From: Panacibacter microcysteis
Lineage (GTDB): Bacteria > Bacteroidota > Bacteroidia > Chitinophagales > Chitinophagaceae
Reading direction: 5' to 3'
Length of the DNA: 64,000 nucleotides
Assembly: GCF_015831355.1 (NCBI RefSeq)
Contig: NZ_JADWYR010000001.1
Span: forward strand, 1,922,001 to 1,986,000
Numbering within the stretch: position 1 is the first letter of the stretch; each line of letters starts with the position of its first letter. Under the pieces are notes generated by a model. That model was not told where the DNA came from and made no database searches. It saw only the letters and a list, made by a program, of their open reading frames with translations. The translations under genes were made by a program, and so were the position numbers. Of the stretch, positions 36,051-44,348 are shown one piece after another.

Positions 36051-36350
36051 ATGAAAAAAGTATTCTTAGCGGCAGCAATGCTTTTAGCAGCAACAAGCTT
36101 TACAGGTTACAACACAGCCAATGCAGCGGTAATTGTAAAAGCAGGTGGAAGGCATATTCCGGCTTCTCAGGTTCCGGCTCCTGTGCTGGCTACATTTAAC
36201 AGCACTTTTCCTACAGCTACAAATGTAAAGTGGCAGGTAGAAAGAGAGCATGGCCAGGTTGTTTACCAGGCAGATTTTGTACAAAATGGTCAACGTTGGA
36301 GAGCACAGTTCTCTGCTGACGGTACTTTATTAAGCGCAGGCCCACGCTAA
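36051..36350 (+). CDS. Secreted PepSY-like (DUF2874-type) protein, paralogue 2
   Basis: 99 residues, the same length as paralogue 1. Signal peptide (MKKVFLAAAMLLAATSFTGYNTANA), then HIPASQVPAPVLATFNSTFPTATNVKW and YQADFVQNGQRWRAQF, DGTLL. About half of the residues are identical to paralogue 1, so a tandem duplication is clear. Each copy has its own upstream element and terminator, so they are separate transcripts under apparently common control. Confidence 0.82.
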   Translation: MKKVFLAAAMLLAATSFTGYNTANAAVIVKAGGRHIPASQVPAPVLATFNSTFPTATNVKWQVEREHGQVVYQADFVQNGQRWRAQFSADGTLLSAGPR

Positions 36351-36364
36351 TATTACTTGATGAT

Positions 36365-36403
36365 AAACTAACCATCCCTAAAAGGATGGTTAGTTTGCTT
36401 TTA
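36365..36403 (+). terminator. Terminator after PepSY-like paralogue 2
   Basis: Perfect 13-bp stem AAACTAACCATCC / GGATGGTTAGTTT with a 6-nt loop, then GCTTTT. Confidence 0.85.
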
Positions 36404-36472
36404 TCTAACTATTTCAGAATGATAATTTACCTGTTCAGCACTAATAGGCTGCATACCAAAAAAGTAATAATA

Positions 36473-36480
36473 TAGCTTTG
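36473..36480 (+). promoter_or_regulatory. -7 promoter box of the acidic lipoprotein gene
   Basis: TAGCTTTG, a perfect TAnnTTTG, 54 nt before the ATG at 36535. It also argues against the upstream TTG start at 36478, which lies inside it. Confidence 0.45.
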
Positions 36481-36534
36481 TTGATTCCTGGATGCCATAC
36501 GAAGAATTTTTGTCTGAACCCCAATACTGAAATC

Positions 36535-37449
36535 ATGAAAACAAAAACTTTTTTTTACGCCAGCAGTCTTTTTTTTACTGTGATGGCCGCTTGCACTAAA
36601 GAAACAGATTTTAAGAACAGTAGTGAATCAACAGTATTATCTGCCACGTTGCAGGACAATGTACTTAGTGTTTGTGATCAATTCAGTTATGGTGATACAA
36701 TCTTTTACGTTCAGGAGTTACCGAATGATTATATTATACACACAACCGTACCGTTAAGCGGAACATTCGGTTGTTTTCCGGATGAATTAAAGATAAATCC
36801 AATAAACGGAGACATTGATATAACAGAAGGTGAAACCGGATTAAAATACCTCGTATGGTTTGTACCAGCAGGCACAAAAGATACTTGTAAAAAATACCTT
36901 ACAGTGTCGGGGATTGATTTTACAGACAGTATATATGTATTGAAGAACAATCCCGGTGTAGCAAAACCGGTTTACAATTCAACACCAGGTCTTTCTGCAG
37001 GCGCCAATGCCGAATTTGATGATGGCCACGATGATGATGATGGTGATGGATTTACCGATGAGCCGCTTGCAGGACAGGAAGTAATACCGCAAGGTGTTGC
37101 TTTAGATAAAGCAACGGGTAATATCAATCTTAGGCAAACTATTGCAAATGGAGCGTTAGGCCCAAATCCTGTACCAGGTACATTCAAGGATTTTGTACTC
37201 AACTATCGGATATCGGATAAAAGTAAAAAAACACTTAACAAAATAGCTTTTCGCCTTTACTATTACCAGGATCAATCGCAGATTCCGCCAAGGCTGAAAA
37301 GACAGCTTTTGGCAAAAAAATCTCAGGTAATTTTAAATGACGGAAGCAATCACAATCTTAATGTCTCAACTGCAAACTTTTCAACTGCAAAAAACGGCGC
37401 AGGAGAAGTAAAATGCAGACCCCCATATATTATTGTTGTACAAAAATAA
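36535..37449 (+). CDS. Hypothetical lipoprotein with acidic loop
   Basis: 304 residues from the ATG at 36535. Lipobox VMAAC (C19). The N-terminal ~110 residues contain paired cysteines and an Ig-like pattern; an Asp-rich linker (DDGHDDDDGDGFTDE, about 162-176) resembles a calcium-binding loop; the C-terminal region is beta/basic and ends CRPPYIIVVQK. I do not recognise the family. It is monocistronic, with its own -7 box and terminator. An outer-membrane lipoprotein is inferred. Confidence 0.7.
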   Translation: MKTKTFFYASSLFFTVMAACTKETDFKNSSESTVLSATLQDNVLSVCDQFSYGDTIFYVQELPNDYIIHTTVPLSGTFGCFPDELKINPINGDIDITEGETGLKYLVWFVPAGTKDTCKKYLTVSGIDFTDSIYVLKNNPGVAKPVYNSTPGLSAGANAEFDDGHDDDDGDGFTDEPLAGQEVIPQGVALDKATGNINLRQTIANGALGPNPVPGTFKDFVLNYRISDKSKKTLNKIAFRLYYYQDQSQIPPRLKRQLLAKKSQVILNDGSNHNLNVSTANFSTAKNGAGEVKCRPPYIIVVQK

Positions 37450-37501
37450 TCTGGCGCATTATAGATTAGCCAACCATTTTAATCCGTACTTTCATATGAC
37501 C

Positions 37502-37540
37502 AGCCCGGGTAAATATTATTTACCCGGGCTTTGTATTATT
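37502..37540 (+). terminator. Terminator after the acidic lipoprotein gene
   Basis: Stem AGCCCGGGTAAA / TTTACCCGGGCT with a 5-nt loop, followed by TTGTATTATT. Confidence 0.82.
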
Positions 37541-37604
37541 TAACAATCATCTTAATAAACTATCTGGTGAATTTGCAGTCTTTTATGCTGTTAAATCTAT
37601 AAAT

Positions 37605-38399
37605 ATGAACAGATTTGCAGCAATACTGATACTTACCTTTTTTTCTATCTCGGCTTTTAGTCAGCCTGTAAGACAAAGACGGGTAATTGTTCACAGAAAT
37701 CCTGTTGTGGTTCACAGAAACCCGGTTATTGTGAACAGGGGGCCGGTAGTTGTAAACAGGAGCCCGGTTGTAGTTGGCCGTGGTCCTGCATTTGTTAGCA
37801 GACCACCTGCCTATTATCCATACCACGGAATTAATTTCAGGTTTAGCGGAGGCTATTATTACAGACCTTATGGCAGTTACTGGAGAATGACCAGGCCACC
37901 ACTTGGTTTACGAATAAGTGTATTACCTTTTGGCTATTCCTCTTATTACTGGGGTGGTGTACCCTATTATGCATATAATGGCATTTATTATCGCAGGTAC
38001 GATGATAACAACTATGAGGTAGCAGACCCGCCGATGGGAGCTACATTGTCTTCTCTGCCACGTGGCGCCAAAAGTGTATTAGTAAATGGCGAGGAATTTT
38101 ACGAGTTGAATGGCGTATACTACAAAGAAACAGAAAATGAAAAGGGAAAACGGGTATATGTTGTTACAGGTAAAAACGGTGAAGTAAATAACAGCGCTGC
38201 CCAGGCAGATGATACACAAAATTTTATTCCTCAGGAAGGTGATATCATAGATCAGTTGCCGGAAAATTGTAAGACGATAACACTGCACGGCAATACCTAC
38301 TATGTGGATGCAAATGACACTTACTACCAGGGAGTAGAACAGGATGGTACAACGCGCTACGAAGTGGTAGGAAAGCCATCTGACGACGTACAAGACTAG
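37605..38399 (+). CDS. DUF6515-like secreted protein with VxxRxPVVV tandem repeats
   Basis: 264 residues, signal peptide to FSQ (about 19). Residues 24-65 are about five short repeats built on V(V/I)V(H/N)R(N/G/S)PVVV. The rest alternates PP(L/M)G...LP.G units with Tyr-rich YYAYNGIYYR / YELNGVYYKE / YYVDANDTYYQG motifs, as in the DUF6515 family. Function unknown; a surface or envelope location is likely. The repeat is also visible at DNA level (37680-37790). Confidence 0.75.
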   Translation: MNRFAAILILTFFSISAFSQPVRQRRVIVHRNPVVVHRNPVIVNRGPVVVNRSPVVVGRGPAFVSRPPAYYPYHGINFRFSGGYYYRPYGSYWRMTRPPLGLRISVLPFGYSSYYWGGVPYYAYNGIYYRRYDDNNYEVADPPMGATLSSLPRGAKSVLVNGEEFYELNGVYYKETENEKGKRVYVVTGKNGEVNNSAAQADDTQNFIPQEGDIIDQLPENCKTITLHGNTYYVDANDTYYQGVEQDGTTRYEVVGKPSDDVQD

Positions 38400-38412
38400 C
38401 AGGCGAAATTGT

Positions 38413-38480
38413 GCCCGGCGTGCTGCATACAGGTATACAGTACAAGTGAGTGACACAACAGGTGCTGAGTAAAATGATAG
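38413..38480. repeat. Inverted-arm repeat, locus 11 (compact, core B)
   Basis: Left tip GTGCCCGGCGTGCTGC, then right-oriented core B at 38440-38459 and the complement of CAGCACCT. It sits between the convergent DUF6515 and atpA genes, and its left tip begins 14 nt after a stop codon. Confidence 0.8.
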
Positions 38481-38501
38481 TGTTAAGTACATAACCAACA
38501 T

Positions 38502-38532
38502 AAAAAAGGCGATGATAACTCATCGCCTTTTG
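38502..38532. terminator. Terminator between DUF6515 gene and atpA
   Basis: Perfect stem AAAAGGCGATGA / TCATCGCCTTTT with loop TAAC; A/T-tracts on both sides make it bidirectional. It marks the end of the ATP synthase operon right after atpA. Confidence 0.85.
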
Positions 38533-38549
38533 CATTAATCGGGGCTCGC

Positions 38550-40127
38550 TTATTTATAAGCAGGCATTATATTTTTAGCAAGCTGAACCATTTTGGCTAT
38601 ACCATCTTCCGGTAAATTACCTTTCTTAAATTCAGCCAGTACTTCGGGCAATTTGCTTTGCATTTCCATCAGGAATTGCTCTTCAAACGCTTTTACGTTT
38701 TTAACAGCAACATCGCGCAATAAACCTTGCGTACCAAGGTAAATGATTGCAACCTGTTTTTCCACGCTGAACGGAGAGAACTGAGGCTGCTTCAGCACTT
38801 CCACGTTACGTGCGCCTTTGTCGATTACGTATTTGGTTGCCGCATCAAGATCTCCGCCGAATTTTGAGAACGCTTCCAGCTCACGATACTGAGCCTGGTC
38901 AAGCTTAAGTGTGCCAGCCACTTTCTTCATCGATTTGATTTGCGCATTACCACCCACGCGGCTTACAGAAATACCCACGTTGATGGCGGGACGGATACCG
39001 GCGTTAAAGAGGTTGCCTTCAAGGAATATCTGTCCGTCTGTAATAGAGATAACGTTTGTAGGAATGTACGCAGAAACGTCTCCAGCCTGTGTTTCGATAA
39101 TTGGTAAAGCCGTTAAGCTGCCACCACCTTTTACCAGATGCTTAATAGAATCAGGCAGGTCGTTCATATTCTTTGCCACAGAATCATTAGCAATAACTTT
39201 TGCAGCACGTTCAAGTAAACGACTATGGAGATAGAATACATCACCAGGATAAGCTTCACGGCCGGGAGGACGACGTAATAACAATGATACTTCACGGTAG
39301 GCTACCGCCTGTTTGGAAAGGTCATCATAGATGATCAATGCAGGGCGTCCGGTATCACGGAAATATTCACCAATTGCAGCACCGGCAAACGGGGCGTAGA
39401 ACTGCTGTGGAGCCGGGTCACTCGCACTTGCCGCAACAATTGTAGTGTACTTCATCGCACCATTGTCTTCCAGCGTTTTCATAACTCCGGCAATGGTTGA
39501 AGCTTTCTGACCAATTGCAACATATATACAATAAACAGGATTTCCTGCTTCGAAGAACTCCCGCTGATTTATAATGGTATCCAGGCAAATAGCAGTTTTA
39601 CCGGTCTGCCTGTCTCCAATTACCAGTTCACGTTGGCCACGGCCAACAGGTATCATCGCATCGATTGCTTTAATACCGGTTTGTAAAGGTTCTTTTACCG
39701 GCTCGCGGTATATAACACCCGGGGCTTTACGCTCCAGCGGCATTTCATAAAGATCACCGGCAATCGGTCCTTTGCCGTCAATTGGTTCACCGAGCGTGTT
39801 AATAACACGGCCGGCAAGGCCATCACCTACTTTAATAGAAGCGATTTTACCGGTACGACGTACCTTGTCGCCTTCTTTAATACCTTTACTTTCACCCATC
39901 AAAACCACACCCACGTTATCTTCCTCAAGGTTAAGCGCAATAGCTTTTACACCGTTTTCGAACTCAACTAGTTCACCGGAACGAACGTTGTTCAATCCGT
40001 AAACACGTGCAATACCATCACCCACCTGGAGTACGGTACCCACTTCTTCAAGATCAGCAGAGGCATTGAAGTTGCTCAATTGCTGCCTCAGTATCGCTGA
40101 TATTTCGTCGGGTTTAATCTGAACCAT
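38550..40127 (-). CDS. atpA: F-type ATP synthase subunit alpha
   Basis: 525 residues, family length. Walker [11 protein letters not shown], the [14 protein letters not shown] region, [19 protein letters not shown] signature, and N-terminal beta-barrel all present. It is a non-catalytic nucleotide-binding subunit of F1. It follows atpH by 163 bp, an unusual gap for this operon that is largely taken up by repeat locus 12. The operon stops here: a terminator and a convergent gene lie where atpG is often found. Confidence 0.97.
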   Translation of the reverse strand: MVQIKPDEISAILRQQLSNFNASADLEEVGTVLQVGDGIARVYGLNNVRSGELVEFENGVKAIALNLEEDNVGVVLMGESKGIKEGDKVRRTGKIASIKVGDGLAGRVINTLGEPIDGKGPIAGDLYEMPLERKAPGVIYREPVKEPLQTGIKAIDAMIPVGRGQRELVIGDRQTGKTAICLDTIINQREFFEAGNPVYCIYVAIGQKASTIAGVMKTLEDNGAMKYTTIVAASASDPAPQQFYAPFAGAAIGEYFRDTGRPALIIYDDLSKQAVAYREVSLLLRRPPGREAYPGDVFYLHSRLLERAAKVIANDSVAKNMNDLPDSIKHLVKGGGSLTALPIIETQAGDVSAYIPTNVISITDGQIFLEGNLFNAGIRPAINVGISVSRVGGNAQIKSMKKVAGTLKLDQAQYRELEAFSKFGGDLDAATKYVIDKGARNVEVLKQPQFSPFSVEKQVAIIYLGTQGLLRDVAVKNVKAFEEQFLMEMQSKLPEVLAEFKKGNLPEDGIAKMVQLAKNIMPAYK

Positions 40128-40180
40128 ATTTAACTGTTTACTATTTGTGTTTTATAACTAAGCAGCAAAGTTTTTTGGAA

Positions 40181-40229
40181 CCAGGCTGCAGTATTTCAAT
40201 GTAGCTTTTCTTGCGTCGCACTCTTGTAC
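40181..40229. repeat. Inverted-arm repeat, locus 12 (single left arm, core A) inside the atp operon
   Basis: Tip CCAGGCTGC, outer TAGCTTTT, core A (first base C instead of G) at 40210-40229. It lies between atpA and atpH. Confidence 0.8.
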
Positions 40230-40290
40230 TTTTGGTACACTATTCAGCAAATGCGAAGATTTGACGATGCACTTTGTGCCGGTAGCGTAC

Positions 40291-40854
40291 TTAGCGAATG
40301 TTGTGTAAATACACGTTCTGGCTGAATTGCTTTTTAATATCATTCAGGTCTCTCAGTATACTTGCATCAACGAGATTATTATTGTACTCCAGCATAAAGC
40401 CGCCAATGATTTGTTCATCAACTTTTGTTTCAAGCTCCACGTTCTCCAGCCCGGCCTCTGTTTTGGCTTTTGCTACTATAGCATTCTTCACCTCATCACT
40501 CACAGGAACTGCAGTGGTAAGCCTAACCTTATGAATACCTTTAATGACATTGTATTGCTCAATAAACGCATCAATGATTTCCGGTAAATCACTTTCACGG
40601 CTTTTATTCACCAAAAGCTTTGTAAAAGCATTCATTATTGCAGAAACATTACTACCCGCTACTGCATCAATGATACTTTGCTTTTTATCAGCTTTAATGA
40701 TCGGGCTACGCAGCAGGTTTGCAAAATCCTTGCTTGCTTTGGTAAGTGCTTGTAGATATTTCGCGTCCGCATATACAACTTCCAACTCACCTTTTTCTGT
40801 GGCAAGATCGATTAAACTTTTTGCATACCGGGCGGCTAAACGTGGATTAGGCAT
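40291..40854 (-). CDS. atpH: F-type ATP synthase subunit delta
   Basis: 187 residues. OSCP/delta family: N-terminal helical bundle starting MPNPRLAARYAKSLIDLA and the C-terminal segment VDEQIIGGFMLEYNNNLVDASILRDLNDIKKQF. It links F1 alpha to the b-subunit stalk. It is between atpF (76 nt upstream) and atpA. Confidence 0.93.
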   Translation of the reverse strand: MPNPRLAARYAKSLIDLATEKGELEVVYADAKYLQALTKASKDFANLLRSPIIKADKKQSIIDAVAGSNVSAIMNAFTKLLVNKSRESDLPEIIDAFIEQYNVIKGIHKVRLTTAVPVSDEVKNAIVAKAKTEAGLENVELETKVDEQIIGGFMLEYNNNLVDASILRDLNDIKKQFSQNVYLHNIR

Positions 40855-40930
40855 TTAATTTAATTTGAAAATGACTCAATCTGAAATTAATCACGCATTA
40901 TTTGATGCATTTCAATTCCGGATCTTCAAA

Positions 40931-41425
40931 TCAGTTCAGTTTTACACCGTCAGCTAATTGCTTAATGTAGTTCTCCTGTTCAGATTTGTTTGCTAACTCT
41001 TTGCGTAAAACTTTCTCTGCTACTTCTATTACAAGATTGCCTACCTGGTTTTTAACATCAGTTAGAGCAGCATTTTTCTGCTGTTGAATAGCTATCTGCG
41101 CTTCAGCAATAATACGGTCAAACTCATTCTTAGCCTTATCTTTTGCGTCTGCAATAAGCTTATCGGCCGTTTCTTTTGCTTCTTTCAATAAAATGTTCCG
41201 TTCCTCTCTGGCTTTAGCAAGCAGGGCTTCATTTTCATTTTTAAGCTGTGCCATTTCAGCTTTTGCTTTATCAGCAGAAGCTAAAGCATTGGCAATTCCT
41301 TCTTCACGCTCTTTTAAACCTTTGGTAATAGCAGGGAAAGCAAACTTTCCGAGGATAAAGAACACAATCAAAAACGCGATCAGTGTCCATATCAGCAAGC
41401 CAAATTCAGGTGTAAGTAGTTGCAT
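40931..41425 (-). CDS. atpF: F-type ATP synthase subunit b
   Basis: 164 residues. N-terminal membrane helix (LLIWTLIAFLIVFFILGKFAF) and a long Ala/Lys/Glu-rich coiled coil, as usual for the peripheral stalk. It starts 206 bp downstream of atpE; the gap contains a hairpin that may attenuate read-through. Confidence 0.95.
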   Translation of the reverse strand: MQLLTPEFGLLIWTLIAFLIVFFILGKFAFPAITKGLKEREEGIANALASADKAKAEMAQLKNENEALLAKAREERNILLKEAKETADKLIADAKDKAKNEFDRIIAEAQIAIQQQKNAALTDVKNQVGNLVIEVAEKVLRKELANKSEQENYIKQLADGVKLN

Positions 41426-41583
41426 AAAAACCTCCGTCTCCTTTACTGGAGCTTGTTTATTAATCTAATTTTTTGTTGAATCAATCCTAATATAGTCTAT
41501 CGACATTTTTTAAATCAAAAGACCTATTAAAACCAAATTATATAAAGTACCAGTTTTGTGATACAAAATAAAAGAACTAAAAA

Positions 41584-41620
41584 TTACTGCATCCGCCGCC
41601 CTGTGCTTTAGATGCAGTAA
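41584..41620 (-). terminator. Possible attenuator hairpin between atpE and atpF
   Basis: Inverted repeat TTACTGCATC / GATGCAGTAA with a 17-nt loop; on the minus strand it is followed by ATTTTT. It starts 11 nt after the atpE stop. The long loop makes it weaker than the other terminators here. Confidence 0.5.
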
Positions 41621-41631
41621 AAAATTTGTGT

Positions 41632-41892
<261 letters not shown>

Positions 41893-41913
41893 TTATGTTG
41901 ATTTAAAAAAAGA

Positions 41914-43095
41914 CTACGCTATAACTGCATCGTCATAAGCAGCAGTTGTTATCTTTTCACCTTCTACATGCTGATCGTGGTGATCATCTCCATGATGCGT
42001 TTCCTCAATTGCCTGCCCGATGAATACAGCCGTAAGATTTGTGAAGATAAATGCCTGTATAAAGGCAACCAATACTTCAATAATATATATGAAAGATGCG
42101 AACGCTATTGAAACGGGAGAGAAGCCCCACCCGGCTCCGGTGCTAATGTTCGAAAAGATAAAAATTAAAGACACAAGACAAATGATAATAATGTGCCCAG
42201 CCAGCATGTTGGCGAACAAACGAACAATCAAAGCTACCGGTTTGGTGAAAATGCCCAGTATTTCTACCGGTATCATAATTACTTTAATACCACCGGGTAC
42301 AGGAGGATTGAATATATGGCCCCAATAATGTTTGTTACCGCTAAATGTTATAACAAGGAATGAAATAACTCCCAACACAATCGTGAAAGCAATATTACCT
42401 GTTACATTAGCCGATCCCGGTATAAGGCCGAAAATATTATTGACAAGGATAAAAAAGAATACTGTAAGCAAATAGGGCAAATATCTACTGTATTTGTGGC
42501 CAAGATTTGGTTTTGCAACTTCATCTCTTACGAAGGTAATTACGGGCTCTATCAGATTCTGTAATCCCCTGGGGGCAGTCTTTACACCTTGGCCCGTTTT
42601 GTATCTGCCGGCAACAATCATCATGATCCACACAAGAATTACAAGTGCAAGTATCATCTGAACCACGTTTCTTGTAAGAGAAAGATCATATACTTTCACA
42701 GATTCGTCTGTGCTACCATCTGCATTCACAGCTTTTATCACGCCTTCTTCCAGTTTATAACCTTCATAAATAGCATGCCCATGCTCAAATTTTGAAGACA
42801 TGAAAGATGTAAAACCTCTTTCAGGAGAATAAACAATGATCGGGAGTGGAATTGTTACAGGGTGACTTTCTCCATTTTCGCCTTCCAGGTCCATAAAATG
42901 AAACTCATGCGCATTCAGCACGTGACCAAAAATAACTTCCTGAGCATCAAAGCCTTCTTTTTTCGTTTCTGCATGATTCGCTTCAGCATGAGCAGCATCT
43001 CCATGTTCTTCCTGCGCAATCGCCGGTGCTGAAAAATGAGTAAAAAACAAGCTGAAAGCCGCTACCAATAAGCATTTGACACGTCCTGATATCAT
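41914..43095 (-). CDS. atpB: F-type ATP synthase subunit a
   Basis: 393 residues from the ATG at 43095. The frame is open to 43209, but that would overlap the 3' end of the class D beta-lactamase gene and cross a -7 box, so I reject it. It has an N-terminal signal-like segment and a long periplasmic region rich in His/Glu (typical of Bacteroidota AtpB), then five or six transmembrane helices with the conserved arginine in ALIVRLFANMLAGH. It ends with a His-rich tail (HHGDDHHDQH). It forms the proton half-channels against the c-ring. Confidence 0.93.
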   Translation of the reverse strand: MISGRVKCLLVAAFSLFFTHFSAPAIAQEEHGDAAHAEANHAETKKEGFDAQEVIFGHVLNAHEFHFMDLEGENGESHPVTIPLPIIVYSPERGFTSFMSSKFEHGHAIYEGYKLEEGVIKAVNADGSTDESVKVYDLSLTRNVVQMILALVILVWIMMIVAGRYKTGQGVKTAPRGLQNLIEPVITFVRDEVAKPNLGHKYSRYLPYLLTVFFFILVNNIFGLIPGSANVTGNIAFTIVLGVISFLVITFSGNKHYWGHIFNPPVPGGIKVIMIPVEILGIFTKPVALIVRLFANMLAGHIIIICLVSLIFIFSNISTGAGWGFSPVSIAFASFIYIIEVLVAFIQAFIFTNLTAVFIGQAIEETHHGDDHHDQHVEGEKITTAAYDDAVIA

Positions 43096-43115
43096 ACGGT
43101 TTCTGAAATTTGCCG

Positions 43116-43123
43116 CAAAGATA
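43116..43123 (-). promoter_or_regulatory. -7 promoter box of the atp operon
   Basis: TATCTTTG on the minus strand, a perfect TAnnTTTG, about 20 nt before the atpB ATG. No TTG at ideal -33 spacing. It supports the 43095 start. Confidence 0.5.
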
Positions 43124-43192
43124 TGAGTTGGCAAACTAAAAATGAGCTTTGAAAAAATGTATTTTGTTGAAAAGCCAAAAATGTTCCGCAGG

Positions 43193-44035
43193 TTATTTTC
43201 TGCCTTCAAAGAAACCGAGCTGTTTTAGTATTCCCGCAAGTATATTTTTTTGTGCAGTAGCAATGTTTGTACTATGGGGTCCATCAATATTCAGTACAAA
43301 AAAATAAGGATGCTGGTTTTCTTCAATCCAGCCGGCGGCCCAGCCAACAGCGTTACCATTTTCCGCGAAGCCCCAACCGGTTTTGTAGCTCAGCTGGTAA
43401 TTCGCATTATTTTCCTGCGTCATCGCTTTTTTCACTATTTCCTGTGCCCTGGATTGAAAAGGTAATTGCTTGAAATACAATTTTTTAACAAGGCCCAGTT
43501 GCTCGTCGGGTGTAATTTTCAGGGTGTTATCGAGCCAAAACGTATCCAGATTGTTCCCGATGCTGAATTTTTGGTCTTTGCTGCCATAGCCTAAGCTGTC
43601 CAACCAGGTCTGCATGGTGTCTTTGCCAATTCTGCGGGCAATTTCCTGGTAGTAGGGCACTGCAGATTGCCGGAAAGCTTCATCCATAGTAAGATCTTTA
43701 TTCCACGAAACAGCCGTATCCCCGTTTGGAAAAGTCCGCACTACACCATCCCAGGGAATAATCATTCTTTCGTTTGAAATTCTACCGGTTTGTATGCCAA
43801 TCAGGCTGTTTACAATTTTAAAAGTAGAGGCCGGCAGGTAAGCCGAATCTTTAAAGCGGCTGAGATTGTAGATAGTAAATGATCCCTGGCCGTTATCGAA
43901 TAATCCAAATGTGCCGTTAACTTTATTCTGGTCAAAAAATGTTTGAAGACTGTCATCGACCGTAACATTGTTATTGGAACAGGATGTAGAAAGTAGAGAC
44001 ACTACGATGGCGAAAACAGGCAGAATCAGCTTCAT
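43193..44035 (-). CDS. Class D (OXA-type) beta-lactamase, lipoprotein
   Basis: 280 residues. Lipobox LLSTSC (C19). Serine penicilloyl-transferase motifs: S70-TF-K73 in LPASTFK, SAV at 124-126, YGS at 150-152 in place of the usual YGN, a Trp (W167) in the omega-loop region, and KTG at 218-220 in SYKTGWG. All point to class D rather than BlaR sensors, which carry a membrane domain. It should hydrolyse penicillins; wider activity cannot be judged. It lies 98 bp upstream of atpB on the same strand and divergent from the DUF255 gene. Confidence 0.87.
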   Translation of the reverse strand: MKLILPVFAIVVSLLSTSCSNNNVTVDDSLQTFFDQNKVNGTFGLFDNGQGSFTIYNLSRFKDSAYLPASTFKIVNSLIGIQTGRISNERMIIPWDGVVRTFPNGDTAVSWNKDLTMDEAFRQSAVPYYQEIARRIGKDTMQTWLDSLGYGSKDQKFSIGNNLDTFWLDNTLKITPDEQLGLVKKLYFKQLPFQSRAQEIVKKAMTQENNANYQLSYKTGWGFAENGNAVGWAAGWIEENQHPYFFVLNIDGPHSTNIATAQKNILAGILKQLGFFEGRK

Positions 44036-44153
44036 TACACTAAATTTTGCGCAAAGCTAATACTGTGGATTCTTCAAAATAAAAATAATATAGTAAAGTA
44101 TAGCGTGTAATTTTGTGAGTAGCTTGGTGTTATTACATAAAAAGCAGTATTTT

Positions 44154-44326
44154 GAGCCCGGCTTTTGTACCTTGGTCAGGCTTCCGTTGCGTCGCACTCT
44201 TGTACTGTAGTGCAGTAATCGGCAGTATCGGTACGATCACGGTAAGATGCACGGTATTAATGCTCACCCATGTGCTGAAAGTTGAAGTGAGTGACACAAC
44301 AGGCGATGATAGTAGTAATACAGCTG
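44154..44326. repeat. Inverted-arm repeat, locus 13 (paired, core A + core B)
   Basis: Left arm: tip GAGCCCGGC, outer AGGCTTCC, core A at 44186-44205. Right arm: core B (GTTGAAGTGAGTGACACAAC) at 44281-44300, then the complement of a degenerate ATCGCC segment. Interior of 75 nt, the shortest of the pairs. It occupies the 313-bp divergent gap between the OXA and DUF255 genes. Confidence 0.88.
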
Positions 44327-44348
44327 AAATCAAAAGAAAACCAGTAGC

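Noticed and set aside
43096-43209. N-terminal extension of AtpB
   Set aside because: It overlaps the class D beta-lactamase gene and the perfect -7 box at 43116.
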